The position numbers were made by a program, and so were the translations under genes. Of a stretch of DNA of 64,000 nt, positions 17,594-26,935 are shown one piece after another. How positions within the stretch are numbered: the first letter of the stretch is position 1; every line of letters starts with the position of its first letter. Below the pieces are notes generated by a model that did no database searches, was not told the DNA's origin, and saw only the letters and a list, made by a program, of their open reading frames with translations. The DNA comes from Mesoflavibacter sp. (GTDB lineage Bacteria; Pseudomonadota; Alphaproteobacteria; UBA8366; Aestuariispiraceae): positions 3,502,148 to 3,566,147 of the forward strand of contig CP051228.1 of NCBI GenBank assembly GCA_017792345.1. Reading direction: 5' to 3'.

Positions 17594-19801
17594 TCACGTC
17601 CAATCGGCGCCGGCCATGTAGTTCGGCAGGCGCGTCTCGTTAACCTTAGCCAGTTGTTCCAGCGATATGGTGTCGCCCCCGGGCAGCGTCAACGAGCGCC
17701 CCATGGTGATACCGACACGCTGGGCCGGGACCCCTGCCGCCGCGCAGGCGGACAGGACGGCTTTCTCATCGTCCACCGCTACAAGGTAGCGGGCTTGGTC
17801 TTCGCCGTACAGCCATGCATGAATGCCGAAACCCGGAGGGGCTGCATCCAGGGTCGCGCCGACTCCGCCGGCCATCGCCATTTCGGCGACCGCGACCGCA
17901 AGCCCGCCATCCGACAGGTCATGACAGGCCCGAACCAGGCCCTTGTGGATCAACCCGCGCACGCAGTCGCCATTGCGGCGCTCGACCGTCAGATCGACCT
18001 TCGGCGCGGGTCCGGCATCGCGGCCGACCACGTCGCGCAGATAGATCGACCGGTCGAGATGCCCTTTGGACTCCCCGATCAGGATCAGGATCTGACCGAC
18101 CTTCTTCAGGGCCAGACCCACCGCCTTGCCGGCATCGTCGATCAAACCGACGCCGCCGATCACCGGCGTGGGCAGAATCGCTTCGCCATTGGTCTCATTG
18201 TACAGCGACACGTTGCCGGACACGACCGGGAAGTCGAGCGTCCGTGCGGCGGCGCTCATGCCCTTCACCGCGCCGACGAACTGACCCATGATGCGCGGGC
18301 GTTCCGGGTTGCCGAAATTCATGTTGTTGGTGATCGCCAGCGGCGTCGCCCCGGTCGCGGTGATGTTGCGCCAGGCCTCGGCCACCGCCTGTGCGCCGCC
18401 GGTGATCGGGTCGGCAAGGCAGTAGCGCGGCGTGCAATCGGTCGTCACCGCCACGGCCTTCTTGCGTCCGGGAAGGCGCACAATGGCGGCGTCCGCCGCG
18501 CCGGGCGTCCGCACCGTCTCGCCGCCGATCAGGTGGTCGTATTGTTCCCAGATCCAACGGCGGGAGCACAGATCGGGGGAGCCGATCAGTTTCTTCAGCG
18601 CGTCGCCGGGGCTCAACGGATGATCGATCTCGCCGACCGATGCGGAGGCCGGGGTCGGCTCCCATGGGCGCTCATACATCGGGGAGGCGTCGACCAGCGG
18701 CGCGACCGGAATGTCGCCGGCGGTTTCGCCATGCCATTTCAGGGTCAGGTTGCCGGTATCCGTGACCGTCCCGATGACCGCGAAATCCAGCTCCCACTTG
18801 TCGAAGATCGCCTTCGCCTCGTCCTCGCGGCCGGGCTTCAGGACCATCAGCATGCGTTCCTGGCTTTCTGACAGCATCAACTCATAGGGCGTCATGCCCT
18901 CTTCGCGCATCGGAACGCGGTCGAGCTGCAATTCGATCCCGACACCGCCCTTGTCCGCCATTTCGACGGAAGAGGAGGTCAGGCCGGCCGCGCCCATATC
19001 CTGGATGGAGACGATCGCGTCCGTCGCCATCAGTTCCAGGCAGGCTTCCAGCAGCAGCTTTTCGGTGAAGGGGTCGCCGACCTGGACGGTGGGGCGCTTC
19101 TCTTCGGAATCCTCGGTGAATTCGGCCGAGGCCATCGTCGCGCCATGAATGCCGTCGCGGCCGGTCTTGGACCCGACATAGACGACCGGGTTCCCGATGC
19201 CCGATGCCTTCGAATAGAAGATCTTGTCGGTACGGGCCAGGCCGACGGTCATGGCGTTGACCAGGATATTGCCGTTATAGGCCTTGTCGAAATTGACCTC
19301 GCCGCCGACGGTCGGAATGCCCATGCAATTGCCGTAGCCGCCGATGCCGGCCACGACGCCGGAGACCAGGTGCCGGGTCTTCGGGTGGCTGGGATCGCCG
19401 AAGCGCAGGGCATTCAGGTTGGCGATTGGCCGCGCGCCCATGGTGAAGACGTCGCGCATGATGCCGCCGACCCCGGTCGCCGCGCCCTGATAGGGTTCGA
19501 TGAAGCTGGGGTGATTGTGGCTTTCGATCTTGAAAACCGCCGCGTCGCCGTCACCGATATCCACCACGCCGGCATTCTCGCCCGGCCCCTGAATGACTTG
19601 CGGCCCTTCGGTCGGCAGGGTCTTCAGCCAGACGCGCGACGATTTGTAGGAGCAATGCTCCGACCACATCACCGAGAAAATCCCCAGTTCCGTGATATTG
19701 GGCGCGCGCCCCATGATGTTGAGAACGGTCTTGTACTCGTCCTTGGTCAGCCCGTGTTCGGCGACGACCTCGGGCGTGATGTCCACTTGGGGCAGCGACA
19801 T
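17594..19801 (-). CDS. purL: Phosphoribosylformylglycinamidine synthase subunit PurL
   Basis: Converts FGAR to FGAM in purine synthesis, working with PurQ (glutaminase) and PurS. At 735 residues it is the short, small-type PurL that needs the separate PurS and PurQ encoded at 24.4-25.4 kb. Family parts include [74 protein letters not shown] and [16 protein letters not shown]. The start at 19801 has GGAAGGGA upstream; the longer frame adds seven residues with less support. It is unusual that purL lies about 4.6 kb away from purQ, with unrelated genes between, although all are on the minus strand. Confidence 0.97.
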   Translation of the reverse strand: MSLPQVDITPEVVAEHGLTKDEYKTVLNIMGRAPNITELGIFSVMWSEHCSYKSSRVWLKTLPTEGPQVIQGPGENAGVVDIGDGDAAVFKIESHNHPSFIEPYQGAATGVGGIMRDVFTMGARPIANLNALRFGDPSHPKTRHLVSGVVAGIGGYGNCMGIPTVGGEVNFDKAYNGNILVNAMTVGLARTDKIFYSKASGIGNPVVYVGSKTGRDGIHGATMASAEFTEDSEEKRPTVQVGDPFTEKLLLEACLELMATDAIVSIQDMGAAGLTSSSVEMADKGGVGIELQLDRVPMREEGMTPYELMLSESQERMLMVLKPGREDEAKAIFDKWELDFAVIGTVTDTGNLTLKWHGETAGDIPVAPLVDASPMYERPWEPTPASASVGEIDHPLSPGDALKKLIGSPDLCSRRWIWEQYDHLIGGETVRTPGAADAAIVRLPGRKKAVAVTTDCTPRYCLADPITGGAQAVAEAWRNITATGATPLAITNNMNFGNPERPRIMGQFVGAVKGMSAAARTLDFPVVSGNVSLYNETNGEAILPTPVIGGVGLIDDAGKAVGLALKKVGQILILIGESKGHLDRSIYLRDVVGRDAGPAPKVDLTVERRNGDCVRGLIHKGLVRACHDLSDGGLAVAVAEMAMAGGVGATLDAAPPGFGIHAWLYGEDQARYLVAVDDEKAVLSACAAAGVPAQRVGITMGRSLTLPGGDTISLEQLAKVNETRLPNYMAGADWT

Positions 19802-19891
19802 GGAGTCCCTTCCGGCTGGCATGTTCGGAAATCGCCGGTTCTCTAGCCCGACTCAGACGCAAATGCAAAGGTTCCGAATCGCGAAACCGCC

Positions 19892-20554
19892 TTAGTCCGC
19901 CGGAACGACCTCCGGCACACCGTACAAGTCGGATAGCGTCTTTCCCTCGGCGATGGCAGCAAGGGCCTTCTCTTCTTTTGCCAGGATCGCACGGGCGGCT
20001 TCCAGGACGGTTTCCACGCGGGCGAGGGGGATGACGGTGACGCCGTCCGCGTCGCCCAGGATCAGGTCGCCGGGGGAGACGGGCAGGCCGCCGCAGGCGA
20101 TGGGACCGTCGATGGCGCCGCCGAAATTCTTGTGCGGGCCGCGCGGGACTACACCGCGCGCGAAACAGGGGAAGCCCAGTTCGACGATTTCCTGGCTGTC
20201 CCGTACCGCGCCGTCGATTACCAGACCGGCGACGCCGCGCGCCAGGCAGGCGCGGGTCATCAGGCCGCCGAATACCGCGGAATCCGTGAAGCCCTTCGCG
20301 TCACAGACCAGAACCTCGCCGGCTTCGCATAGATTCAGGGCGGCGTGCAGGGCACTGTTGTCCGCGGCCATGCAGTCCACCGTGCGCGCCTGGGCGACAA
20401 TCCGCATGGACGGCGCCAGCGGCGAGATCGCGGCCGCCATTGTCCAGCCGCGCTCCTGACAATCCGATGCGACGGCCGTCGGAATTTCAGCGAAGGCGTC
20501 GAGGATCGTTTGCGGCAGGCGGCGGAAATCGGTCTTGTGCTGACGGACGGGCAT
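19892..20554 (-). CDS. RraA-like / HMG-aldolase-family protein
   Basis: A 220-residue member of the RraA family, formerly annotated as dimethylmenaquinone methyltransferase. The family covers RNase E inhibitors and class II pyruvate aldolases. The signature GGLMTRACLARGVAGLVIDGAVRDSQEI contains the Arg and Asp residues used for metal-pyruvate binding in HMG/CHA aldolases. The C-terminal part GDLILGDADGVTVIP is also typical. The presence of the RD pair favours an aldolase-type activity over pure RNase E regulation, but neither can be proven. It lies 90 bases upstream of purL and 21 bases downstream of a DUF4019 gene, on the same strand. Confidence 0.85.
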   Translation of the reverse strand: MPVRQHKTDFRRLPQTILDAFAEIPTAVASDCQERGWTMAAAISPLAPSMRIVAQARTVDCMAADNSALHAALNLCEAGEVLVCDAKGFTDSAVFGGLMTRACLARGVAGLVIDGAVRDSQEIVELGFPCFARGVVPRGPHKNFGGAIDGPIACGGLPVSPGDLILGDADGVTVIPLARVETVLEAARAILAKEEKALAAIAEGKTLSDLYGVPEVVPAD

Positions 20555-20575
20555 TGTGTGTTCCTTCCGGACGGG

Positions 20576-21103
20576 TCAGCGCATGCAGCGCCAGGCGGAG
20601 GTCATCTTCCGAACTTCTTCGTCGGTCATCTTGGCCCGCACCTGGTCAGGGATGAAGTTCTGCTCCACCCGTAATACGCCGATGCCGCCTTCGTCCGGGA
20701 CATGCCACAGCAGATAGCCGCAATACAGCTCCGCCCGCTCCATCGTGCCCAGGAAATCGACGGCGGCGAAGCTGGTCGGAACGCCATTCGGGTCGGGCTT
20801 GCGATACCAGGTCACGCGACCATGCCGCCGGGCCGAGACCGCGCCACCCTGTTCGGTGATCGTGGTCATCAGGTCCGTGAACTGTTCCAGTGTGAGCTGG
20901 TTTTGCAGGCCCGGGGCCAATTGACCATAGGCTTCAGTGAACCGGCGCGCGTCCAGCAATGCCCAGAATTGGGCCGTTGCGGCGGCAAGCTGCTCGTTCA
21001 GTTGCTGGGTCGGCTGCCAGGAATCCTGGGCGAGGGCCCGGGGAGAGGGTGCCCAGAGCGTCAGAACCAGTAGAAGAAGCAGGGCGGCGGCGCGGGGTAG
21101 CAT
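20576..21103 (-). CDS. Secreted DUF4019-like protein
   Basis: A 175-residue exported protein of unknown function. The first 25 residues are a clear signal peptide ending in RALAQ. The mature part resembles DUF4019: AQFWALLDARRFTEAYGQLAPGLQ, a helical segment, VTWYRKPDPNGVPTSFAAVDFLGTME and LRVEQNFIPDQVRAKMTDEE. The overall plan recalls small NTF2-like periplasmic proteins. Two cysteines (in LYCGYL and the C-terminal WRCMR) could form a disulfide. It is 21 bases upstream of the RraA-like gene. Confidence 0.78.
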   Translation of the reverse strand: MLPRAAALLLLLVLTLWAPSPRALAQDSWQPTQQLNEQLAAATAQFWALLDARRFTEAYGQLAPGLQNQLTLEQFTDLMTTITEQGGAVSARRHGRVTWYRKPDPNGVPTSFAAVDFLGTMERAELYCGYLLWHVPDEGGIGVLRVEQNFIPDQVRAKMTDEEVRKMTSAWRCMR

Positions 21104-21133
21104 GGCGGGCTCCCTTACGTGAGGTCGGGCGGG

Positions 21134-21526
21134 TCAGCTCAGATCGACGGCATGATCCTTCAATGCCGCCAGGTCGCAGACTTCCAACGCCCGTTCATGG
21201 GTCGACAGCAGGGCGACGCGGGGCGCGCAGCCGGCCTCATAGGCCTCACGCCAGCGCGCGGCGCACAGGCACCATTGATCACCGGGATTGAGGCCGGGAA
21301 AGCCGTATTCCGGCATCGGGGTCGATAAGTCGTTGCCGCGCCGCCGGCTGAATTCCAGAAACTCCGCGGTCATGACCGCGCAGACCGTGTGAGAGCCGAT
21401 ATCTTCCGGTCCGGTGTTGCAGCACCCGTCGCGAAAGAACCCGGTCACCGGATCGACGGAGCAGGGCATCAGCGCCTCGCCGATGACATTGCGCTGTGCG
21501 GGATGGGTATCGTTGGCGATGGACAA
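21134..21526 (-). CDS. DUF2237-family protein
   Basis: Small cytoplasmic protein of about 130 residues belonging to the DUF2237 family, whose function is unknown. Conserved parts are NVIGEALMPCSVDPVTGFFRDGCCNTGPEDIG, HTVCAVMTAEFLEFSRRRGNDLSTP and FPGLNPGDQWCLCAARW. The Cys-rich CC and CLC patches suggest metal or redox chemistry. No ATG fits upstream of the conserved N-terminus. I propose a TTG start at 21526 because AGAGGTG lies just upstream; a GTG at 21568 is possible but has no ribosome site. Confidence 0.82.
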   Translation of the reverse strand: MSIANDTHPAQRNVIGEALMPCSVDPVTGFFRDGCCNTGPEDIGSHTVCAVMTAEFLEFSRRRGNDLSTPMPEYGFPGLNPGDQWCLCAARWREAYEAGCAPRVALLSTHERALEVCDLAALKDHAVDLS

Positions 21527-21621
21527 GGGGCACCTCTGTCGAAGGGGAACGGTCGCGACCGTCCCCACTTAAACAGGTTCGGTCCTGTCACGAAAGCCGG
21601 TCTCGGTTCCCCGCCGCCGCG

Positions 21622-23316
21622 TTATCCGACGACCCGGATGAACCGGCCGACCCGGTCGCCGATCTCGGCGGTATGGCCGGACAAGCCGTCCGCCTGGTTG
21701 ACGATTCCGCCGATTTCATCCCCGATCTGACGCACGGTGTCGGCGATCCGCTGGATTGCGGTCGAAGCGTCGCGGGTGCCGACGGAGGCCTGGGCGATAT
21801 GTTCCGTGATCTCGCGGGTGGCGCCGGTTTGCTGGCGAATCCCGTCGCTGATGGCTACGGCAATGCTGGCGAGGTCTTCGATGATCTGAACCATCTCGTC
21901 GACGGCGGACACCGAAAGATCGGTCATCGTCAGGACCTTGCCGATTTCGTCTTCGATATCGCCGGTCGCCTTGCCGGTCTGGGTTGCCAGGGACTTCACC
22001 TCGTTGGCGACGACGGCGAAGCCCTTGCCGGATTCCCCGGCACGTGCGGCCTCGATCGTTGCGTTAAGCGCCAAAAGATTGGTCTGTCCGGCGATGTCGT
22101 TGATCAGTCCGACGATGTCGCGGATACCGCCGACCTGCTGCGAGAGCTGGCGAATCCGGTCCGTGGTCTGTCGACCGGTCGCGCGGGCCGCTTCGGAGAC
22201 GTGCTCGGCACGCGATACGAGGCCGGAGATTTCCTGGATTGAGGCAGAGACCTGTTCCGTCGCCGTGGCGACATTGGCAACGGCCTGGGCCGCCTGATCC
22301 GCCGCCGTCGCCACCGTTGTGGCCTCCCCTGCGGTCGAGTTGGACGAGCGGTTCATGGTCTGGGCGGAGCTGTGAAGCTCTTTCGCGCTGGTTTCCAGCC
22401 GCTGCATGACGTGAGAGATGCCCGACCGGAAATCAGCGACCGCGCTGTGCAGGTTCTGTGCTTCCTCCGCGTCGCGTTGGCGGCGCCTGTCGGCCTCGGC
22501 CTCTAAACGGTGCCGTTCCGTCAGGCTGTCGCTGAAGGACAGCAAGGCCTGCCCGATCCGCCCGAATTCATCCCCGCGGCGGCTCGCGGCAGTATCCTGG
22601 AGCGACTCGCCCCTGCTCAGGCGTTCGACATCGCGGGTCAGGGCTGCAAAGGGTGCCGTCAGTTTGGTGACCGTCATAAAGGCCGCGCCGCCGATCAGGA
22701 AAATTGCTGCCAGAAGGATCGGGACATTGCGCTGCAGAAGCGTCAGAAGCTGTGCGTCAAAGACCGCCTTGTCCAAGCCGGCATAGAGCACGCCGACGAC
22801 CTGACGGCCGCCCGGGGCGAAGATCGGTGTGTACTGGGTGAAGTAGTCGCGCCCCAGGATCGTCGCCTCGCCGGTAAAGGTTCCGCCTGTGCTGACGACA
22901 GGATGGACGCGCCCGTCGGTGCCCAGCGCCGTGCCGACCGCCCGGCCGCCGTTGGGCAGTCGGATATTGGTCGTCCGGCGCCAGAAATCCCCATTCGACG
23001 GTTCGTAGAGGAACAGGGTCACGGTCTCGCCGGTAATACGGCCGATTTCGTCGACCAGACGGTGATCCCCGAAATCCGGTACCCCGTCCAGGGTCAGACG
23101 CGGCGGCGTGTCCTCTGAAAACCGTGCCGAGAAACCCGGAACACGCTCCTGCAGAAGAGCGGCGGCGATCCGGATATTGGTCGATTGCTGTGCCTGAACC
23201 GTCGCTTTGAGGGTGCCGTGCATCGTAATCGCGACATCGGTAACGGCCACCGCGCCGAGAACGAATGTGGCAGCAACGATCGTGGCGACGATCTTTGAGC
23301 GAAAGCTGTTCAGCAT
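21622..23316 (-). CDS. Methyl-accepting chemotaxis protein with periplasmic cache domain
   Basis: A 564-residue chemoreceptor. Membrane helix 1 is at about residues 5-28, followed by a periplasmic single-cache-type ligand domain (about 30-190) containing [39 protein letters not shown] and [14 protein letters not shown]. Membrane helix 2, a HAMP linker and the cytoplasmic signalling coiled coil follow. The conserved tip reads [24 protein letters not shown]. There is no C-terminal pentapeptide tether for CheR. The start at ATG 23316 has GGAA 8 bases upstream; an in-frame TTG four codons earlier is less likely. No other che genes lie nearby. It is divergent from a periplasmic binding protein gene 308 bases away. 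Confidence 0.95.
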   Translation of the reverse strand: MLNSFRSKIVATIVAATFVLGAVAVTDVAITMHGTLKATVQAQQSTNIRIAAALLQERVPGFSARFSEDTPPRLTLDGVPDFGDHRLVDEIGRITGETVTLFLYEPSNGDFWRRTTNIRLPNGGRAVGTALGTDGRVHPVVSTGGTFTGEATILGRDYFTQYTPIFAPGGRQVVGVLYAGLDKAVFDAQLLTLLQRNVPILLAAIFLIGGAAFMTVTKLTAPFAALTRDVERLSRGESLQDTAASRRGDEFGRIGQALLSFSDSLTERHRLEAEADRRRQRDAEEAQNLHSAVADFRSGISHVMQRLETSAKELHSSAQTMNRSSNSTAGEATTVATAADQAAQAVANVATATEQVSASIQEISGLVSRAEHVSEAARATGRQTTDRIRQLSQQVGGIRDIVGLINDIAGQTNLLALNATIEAARAGESGKGFAVVANEVKSLATQTGKATGDIEDEIGKVLTMTDLSVSAVDEMVQIIEDLASIAVAISDGIRQQTGATREITEHIAQASVGTRDASTAIQRIADTVRQIGDEIGGIVNQADGLSGHTAEIGDRVGRFIRVVG

Positions 23317-23624
23317 GTGGGTTTCCAATATGTGGGCGGGCTTGAAGCGAACTCATTCCAGATAAAAATTGCGAATGCATGTTACAATTAATAAAAATAT
23401 TAATTCAACTTATTGTCATATGTAATTTTATGTCTGGAGATTTTCCCAAAAATGAAGCCAGATTGGCGGCGGTTGAAGGATTTACGGAGTGTTCCGCCAC
23501 CAGGAATATCGGTTTCCTGTCGCAATTTCCGACGCCTTTTTTGGCCTCTTCACATAAAGTTCACCCGTCATGAGTTGGCATGGGCTAGGGTCGGGTGAGG
23601 GCAGGTCGGTGCGGGGGAGTGCCG
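23317..23624. promoter_or_regulatory. Divergent intergenic region with a 20-bp near-perfect palindrome
   Basis: This 308-base spacer between the chemoreceptor and the binding-protein gene is strikingly AT-rich at 23370-23460. It holds an exact 8-bp inverted repeat, AATTAATA-AAAA-TATTAATT (23386-23405). The position between divergent genes fits an operator or a promoter-associated nucleoid-protein site. Several AT-rich candidate -10 boxes are present but I cannot choose one. A short open frame here (23379-23573) shows no coding character. Confidence 0.4.
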
Positions 23625-24386
23625 ATGCGTCGACATGATCGAATTCGATCTTTTGCGGGGATGATCGCGGTCGTGCTGATATCCGCGATGGGCCCGCGCG
23701 CCGCCGCCGCTCAGGAAACGCTCCGCACAATCCCGATAACCGCTGAGGACTACCCGCCCTATGAGATGGCGGAACCGGTCAACGGGCTGCGCGGATTCGA
23801 CTATGAGGTCGTGACCGAAGCCTTCGCCCGGATGGGATATGCGGCAGAGATCGAGTTCCTGCCCTGGAGCCGCGCGTTGCTGAAGGTGCAACTGGGGCAG
23901 ACGTCCGCAGCGTTGACCTGTGCCTATGTGCCGGAGCGGGAAATCTACATCCTCTATTCCGACCCGATCAGCGAATTCACCAGCGGCTTCTTCGTGCGCT
24001 GGGAATATGACGGCCCGGCCCCCGCTGTTCTGGAGGATCTGCGCGGCCAGCGGACGGCGTCTGTCGATTCCTATGAAAGTCTCGGCGCACTGCGGAAGGC
24101 GGGGCTGGATCCAATTTCCGCGCCCAACCCGGCATCCGCCGTCCGTATGCTGATGGCGAAACGGTTCGACTATCTCTATCTCAGCCGGGAATCGACGGAA
24201 TTCGTCCTAAGGGACCTGGGGCTGTCCGGCCGCGTCCGGTTCCATCCGATCGACCGACAGAACTTCCATTTGTGTTTCAGCCGCGCCTATGCCGGATCCG
24301 AAACCCTGGCCCAGGATTTCAACGCCACCCTGGCCGCGATGCGCGTCGACGGAACCTACGACGCAATTCACGCGAGATATCGTTAG
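23625..24386 (+). CDS. Periplasmic substrate-binding protein, family-3 (SBP_bac_3) type
   Basis: A 253-residue secreted protein whose N-terminal signal peptide ends near AAAAQE. The mature part has the SBP_bac_3 plan: [48 protein letters not shown], then [20 protein letters not shown] and a C-terminal [30 protein letters not shown]. Such proteins bind amino acids or similar polar solutes. No permease or ATPase gene accompanies it, so it may act as a sensor partner, for example for the divergent chemoreceptor. The start at 23625 follows GGGGGAG. Its stop codon overlaps that of convergent purQ by four bases. Confidence 0.85.
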   Translation: MRRHDRIRSFAGMIAVVLISAMGPRAAAAQETLRTIPITAEDYPPYEMAEPVNGLRGFDYEVVTEAFARMGYAAEIEFLPWSRALLKVQLGQTSAALTCAYVPEREIYILYSDPISEFTSGFFVRWEYDGPAPAVLEDLRGQRTASVDSYESLGALRKAGLDPISAPNPASAVRMLMAKRFDYLYLSRESTEFVLRDLGLSGRVRFHPIDRQNFHLCFSRAYAGSETLAQDFNATLAAMRVDGTYDAIHARYR

Positions 24387-25087
24387 GCCCGTTCCATCAC
24401 CGCCTTGGCGAGGCTTTCGAAGAGCGGCAGGCCGTCGACGCCGCCGGCGATGGGGTCGATGGCGTTTTCGGGGTGGGGCATCATGCCCAGGACATTGCCT
24501 TTTTCATTCAGGATGCCGGCAATGTTGCGCTGGGAGCCGTTCAGATTGGTCTTGTCGGAGACGTTGCCCCGGTCGTCGCAATAGCGGAACAGGACGCGGT
24601 CGTCGCCTTCCAGGCGGTTCAGCGTGTCCTCGTCGGCGAAGTAATTACCCTCGTTATGGGCGACGGCGACGCGGCTGACCTGGCCTTCCGCCATGGCGCC
24701 GGTAAAGGGCGCGACGCGGCGTTCGCAGCGGATATGGGTCATCTTGCAGATGAATTTCAGCCCGGCATTGCGCATCAGGACGCCGGGCAGCAGACCGGTT
24801 TCCGTCAGGATCTGGAAGCCGTTGCAGACGCCCAGAACCGTGACGCCGCGTTCCGCCTGTTCCTTGATGGAGCGCAGGATCGGGGAATTCCCCGCCATCG
24901 CGCCGCAGCGCAGGTAATCGCCGTAGGAGAAGCCGCCCGGCACGACGATCAGGTCGTATCCCTTGAGCTCGGTCTCGCCGTGCCAGATCAGGTCCGGCTT
25001 GCTGTTATGTCCGGCGGCCTTTTCCAGCGCGGCGGCCATGTCGCGCTCGCGGTTCGTGCCGGGGAAAACGACGATGGCGGCTTTCAT
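24383..25087 (-). CDS. purQ: Phosphoribosylformylglycinamidine synthase subunit PurQ
   Basis: Glutaminase subunit (234 residues) that supplies ammonia to PurL. It is a class I glutamine amidotransferase: the nucleophile elbow [11 protein letters not shown] contains the catalytic Cys, and the His-Glu pair is in GMMPHPENA. The N-terminus [17 protein letters not shown] and the oxyanion segment [18 protein letters not shown] are typical. It follows purS by 44 bases. The start at 25087 follows a GAGAG stretch. Confidence 0.97.
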   Translation of the reverse strand: MKAAIVVFPGTNRERDMAAALEKAAGHNSKPDLIWHGETELKGYDLIVVPGGFSYGDYLRCGAMAGNSPILRSIKEQAERGVTVLGVCNGFQILTETGLLPGVLMRNAGLKFICKMTHIRCERRVAPFTGAMAEGQVSRVAVAHNEGNYFADEDTLNRLEGDDRVLFRYCDDRGNVSDKTNLNGSQRNIAGILNEKGNVLGMMPHPENAIDPIAGGVDGLPLFESLAKAVMERA

Positions 25088-25131
25088 GTTCTCTCGCTCC
25101 CGATGGTCGCTTTGGCGGGCCGGTGCAGCGC

Positions 25132-25374
25132 TTAGGCTACGATCTCGATCCGGTAATCCTCGATGACGGTGTTGGCCAGCAGCTTGCGGCACATCTCGTC
25201 CAGCTTCTTCTCGGCGGCGGCCCGGTCCGTCTCGTCCAGTTCGACCTCGATCAGCTTGCCCTGACGGACTTCGCCGATCCCGTCGAAGCCCAGGCCTTCC
25301 AGCGCATGCCCGATGGCCTTGCCCTGGGGGTCCAGCACGCCGCGTTTCAGAGTGACGGTGACATTGGCTTTCAT
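25132..25374 (-). CDS. purS: Phosphoribosylformylglycinamidine synthase subunit PurS
   Basis: An 80-residue subunit that bridges PurL and PurQ in the FGAM synthetase complex. The whole length matches the family: [29 protein letters not shown], then [13 protein letters not shown] and a C-terminal [18 protein letters not shown]. It lies between purC and purQ on the minus strand. A large hairpin-forming repeat occupies the spacer upstream of it. Confidence 0.97.
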   Translation of the reverse strand: MKANVTVTLKRGVLDPQGKAIGHALEGLGFDGIGEVRQGKLIEVELDETDRAAAEKKLDEMCRKLLANTVIEDYRIEIVA

Positions 25375-25400
25375 GGTCTGGCTTCCTTATGGTCCTTGGC

Positions 25401-25480
25401 GGCACCGGCCCGCTCCCCCTCCCGGCCACCCATAGCATACCCTGTCGTTGGGCAGCCGGGAGGGGGAGCGGGCCGGTGCC
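25401..25480. repeat. Perfect 26-bp inverted repeat (hairpin) between purC and purS
   Basis: Positions 25401-25426 and 25455-25480 are exact reverse complements over 26 bases, separated by a 28-base loop. The stem begins GGCACCGGCCCGCTCCCC and is very GC-rich. The element fills nearly all of the 120-base gap between two co-directional purine genes. There is no U-tract on either side, so it is not a simple rho-independent terminator. It resembles a mobile palindromic repeat unit (REP/BIME-like) or a very stable mRNA-processing or attenuation hairpin. I found no second copy in this window by eye. Confidence 0.85.
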
Positions 25481-25494
25481 GGAGCCAGAACTTC

Positions 25495-26259
25495 CTAGTT
25501 CGATTCGCTGTCGATGGATTCGATGTTCGCGCCTTCCGGCAGCACGCCCAGGCGGCGGGCGACCTCGCGATAGGCATCCTCGACATTGCCCAGATCACGG
25601 CGGAAGCGGTCCTTGTCCATCTTCTCGCCGGTCTGGGTATCCCACAGGCGCATATTGTCCGGGCTCAGCTCGTCGGCCAGGACGATGCGGACATCGCCGT
25701 TTTCGTCATAGATGCGGCCGAATTCCAATTTGAAATCGACCAGCTTGATGCCGATGCCCAGGAAGACGCCGGACAGGAAGTCGTTGATGCGCAGCGACAT
25801 CGCCAGGAAATCGTCGATATCCTGCGGGCTGGCCCAGCCGAAGGCGGTGATATGCTCTTCGGAAATCAGCGGATCGCCCAGTTCGTCGGACTTGTAGCAG
25901 TATTCGACGATGGAGCGGGGCAGCGGCGTGCCTTCCGGAATGCCCAGGCGCTTGGCCATGGACCCGGCGGCGACATTGCGGATCACCACCTCAACCGGGA
26001 TGATCTCCACTTCGCGGACCAGCTGTTCGCGCATGTTCAGACGGCGCAGGAAATGGGTCGGAATGCCCAGGTCCTGCAGGCGCAGCATCAGAAATTCGGA
26101 GATCCGATTGTTCAGCACGCCCTTGCCGGTGATCGTGCCCTTTTTCTGATTGTTGAACGCCGTGGCGTCGTCCTTGAAGTAGCAGACCAGGGTGCCCGGT
26201 TCCGGACCTTCGAAAATGACCTTGGCCTTGCCTTCGTAAATCTGTCTGCGTCGCGCCAT
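25495..26259 (-). CDS. purC: Phosphoribosylaminoimidazole-succinocarboxamide synthase
   Basis: SAICAR synthetase, step 7 of purine synthesis, 254 residues. Readable parts are [57 protein letters not shown], and the metal/substrate segments [16 protein letters not shown] and [15 protein letters not shown]. The start is taken at the ATG at 26259, immediately before [11 protein letters not shown], the family's usual N-terminus. The longer frame adds twenty residues of no known homology. It is the first gene of the purC-purS-purQ group. Confidence 0.97.
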   Translation of the reverse strand: MARRRQIYEGKAKVIFEGPEPGTLVCYFKDDATAFNNQKKGTITGKGVLNNRISEFLMLRLQDLGIPTHFLRRLNMREQLVREVEIIPVEVVIRNVAAGSMAKRLGIPEGTPLPRSIVEYCYKSDELGDPLISEEHITAFGWASPQDIDDFLAMSLRINDFLSGVFLGIGIKLVDFKLEFGRIYDENGDVRIVLADELSPDNMRLWDTQTGEKMDKDRFRRDLGNVEDAYREVARRLGVLPEGANIESIDSESN

Positions 26260-26526
26260 CGGTTTGGACCCGCCCTTGCCGCCGGATTGGTGAGAATTCG
26301 CAGCGTATAGCAATGCCACCGGTCGGTTACAATCTTCCTGACGGGCGGCGGGGCCGATTCAGGGTGGGAAATCCTGTCGCGGGGATGGTTCCGTCGTTGA
26401 TCGTCGGTGCAGGACCGATTACATACAGGGCACCGCCGGAAGGAGCCCAAGCCCCGACCGGACCCTGCCGGCTCTGGTGCCGCGCGGGGCTTCACCAGGA
26501 AAGACTATGCCGGGGGGACCGCAGGT

Positions 26527-26853
26527 ATGAACAAGTTCGACGATCGCGAGAAGAGCTTCGAGGCCAAGGAAAGCCACGACCGTGAGCAGGAGTTCAAGGC
26601 CGTCGCGCGCCGGAACAAGCTGCTGGGCCTCTGGGCCGCCGAACAGATGGGAATCACCGGCGCGGATGCCGACGCCTATGCCAAGGACGTCGTGATCTCC
26701 GATTTCGACGAGCCGGGCGACGACGATGTGCTGCGCAAGGTCCTGGGCGACCTGCAGGCGAAGGGCGTCGATACGTCCGAACATCTGGTCCGTAAGGAAA
26801 TGGACGAATTGCTGGTCACGGCCCGCGCGCAGATCCGCAGCGAAGCCAAGTAA
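26527..26853 (+). CDS. DUF1476 protein, zeta-type F1F0-ATPase inhibitor
   Basis: A 108-residue member of DUF1476, known in alphaproteobacteria (Paracoccus, Rhodobacter) as the zeta subunit, a natural inhibitor of the F1-ATPase. The sequence matches the family end to end: FDDREKSFEAKESHDREQEFKAVARRNKLLGLWAAEQMG, then YAKDVVISDFDEPGDDDVLRKVLGDL. The N-terminal helix is the inhibitory part. GGGGGGA and CAGGT precede the ATG at 26527. It is divergent from purC and ends in a clear terminator. Inhibitory strength differs among species, so activity is inferred. Confidence 0.9.
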   Translation: MNKFDDREKSFEAKESHDREQEFKAVARRNKLLGLWAAEQMGITGADADAYAKDVVISDFDEPGDDDVLRKVLGDLQAKGVDTSEHLVRKEMDELLVTARAQIRSEAK

Positions 26854-26881
26854 GCCCGATTTCCGGGATCAATCGGATCAG

Positions 26882-26908
26882 GGGCGTGCCGTCGGGCGCG
26901 CCCTTTTT
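26882..26908 (+). terminator. Rho-independent terminator after the zeta inhibitor gene
   Basis: Nine-bp stem GGGCGTGCC / GGCGCGCCC (one G-T pair) with loop GTCG, followed directly by TTTTT. It begins 29 bases after the stop codon of the DUF1476 gene, so it ends that transcript. Confidence 0.85.
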
Positions 26909-26935
26909 CTTTGGCGGCGCCCGGCGCGCGCCCGG

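Noticed and set aside
17318-18871. 517-codon frame antisense to purL
   Set aside because: The sense strand is a full PurL; the antisense protein is Arg/Gly/Asp-rich and resembles no family.
23379-23573. Small frame in the AT-rich spacer between the chemoreceptor and binding protein genes
   Set aside because: It starts inside the palindromic region, has no ribosome site and no family; better explained as regulatory DNA.
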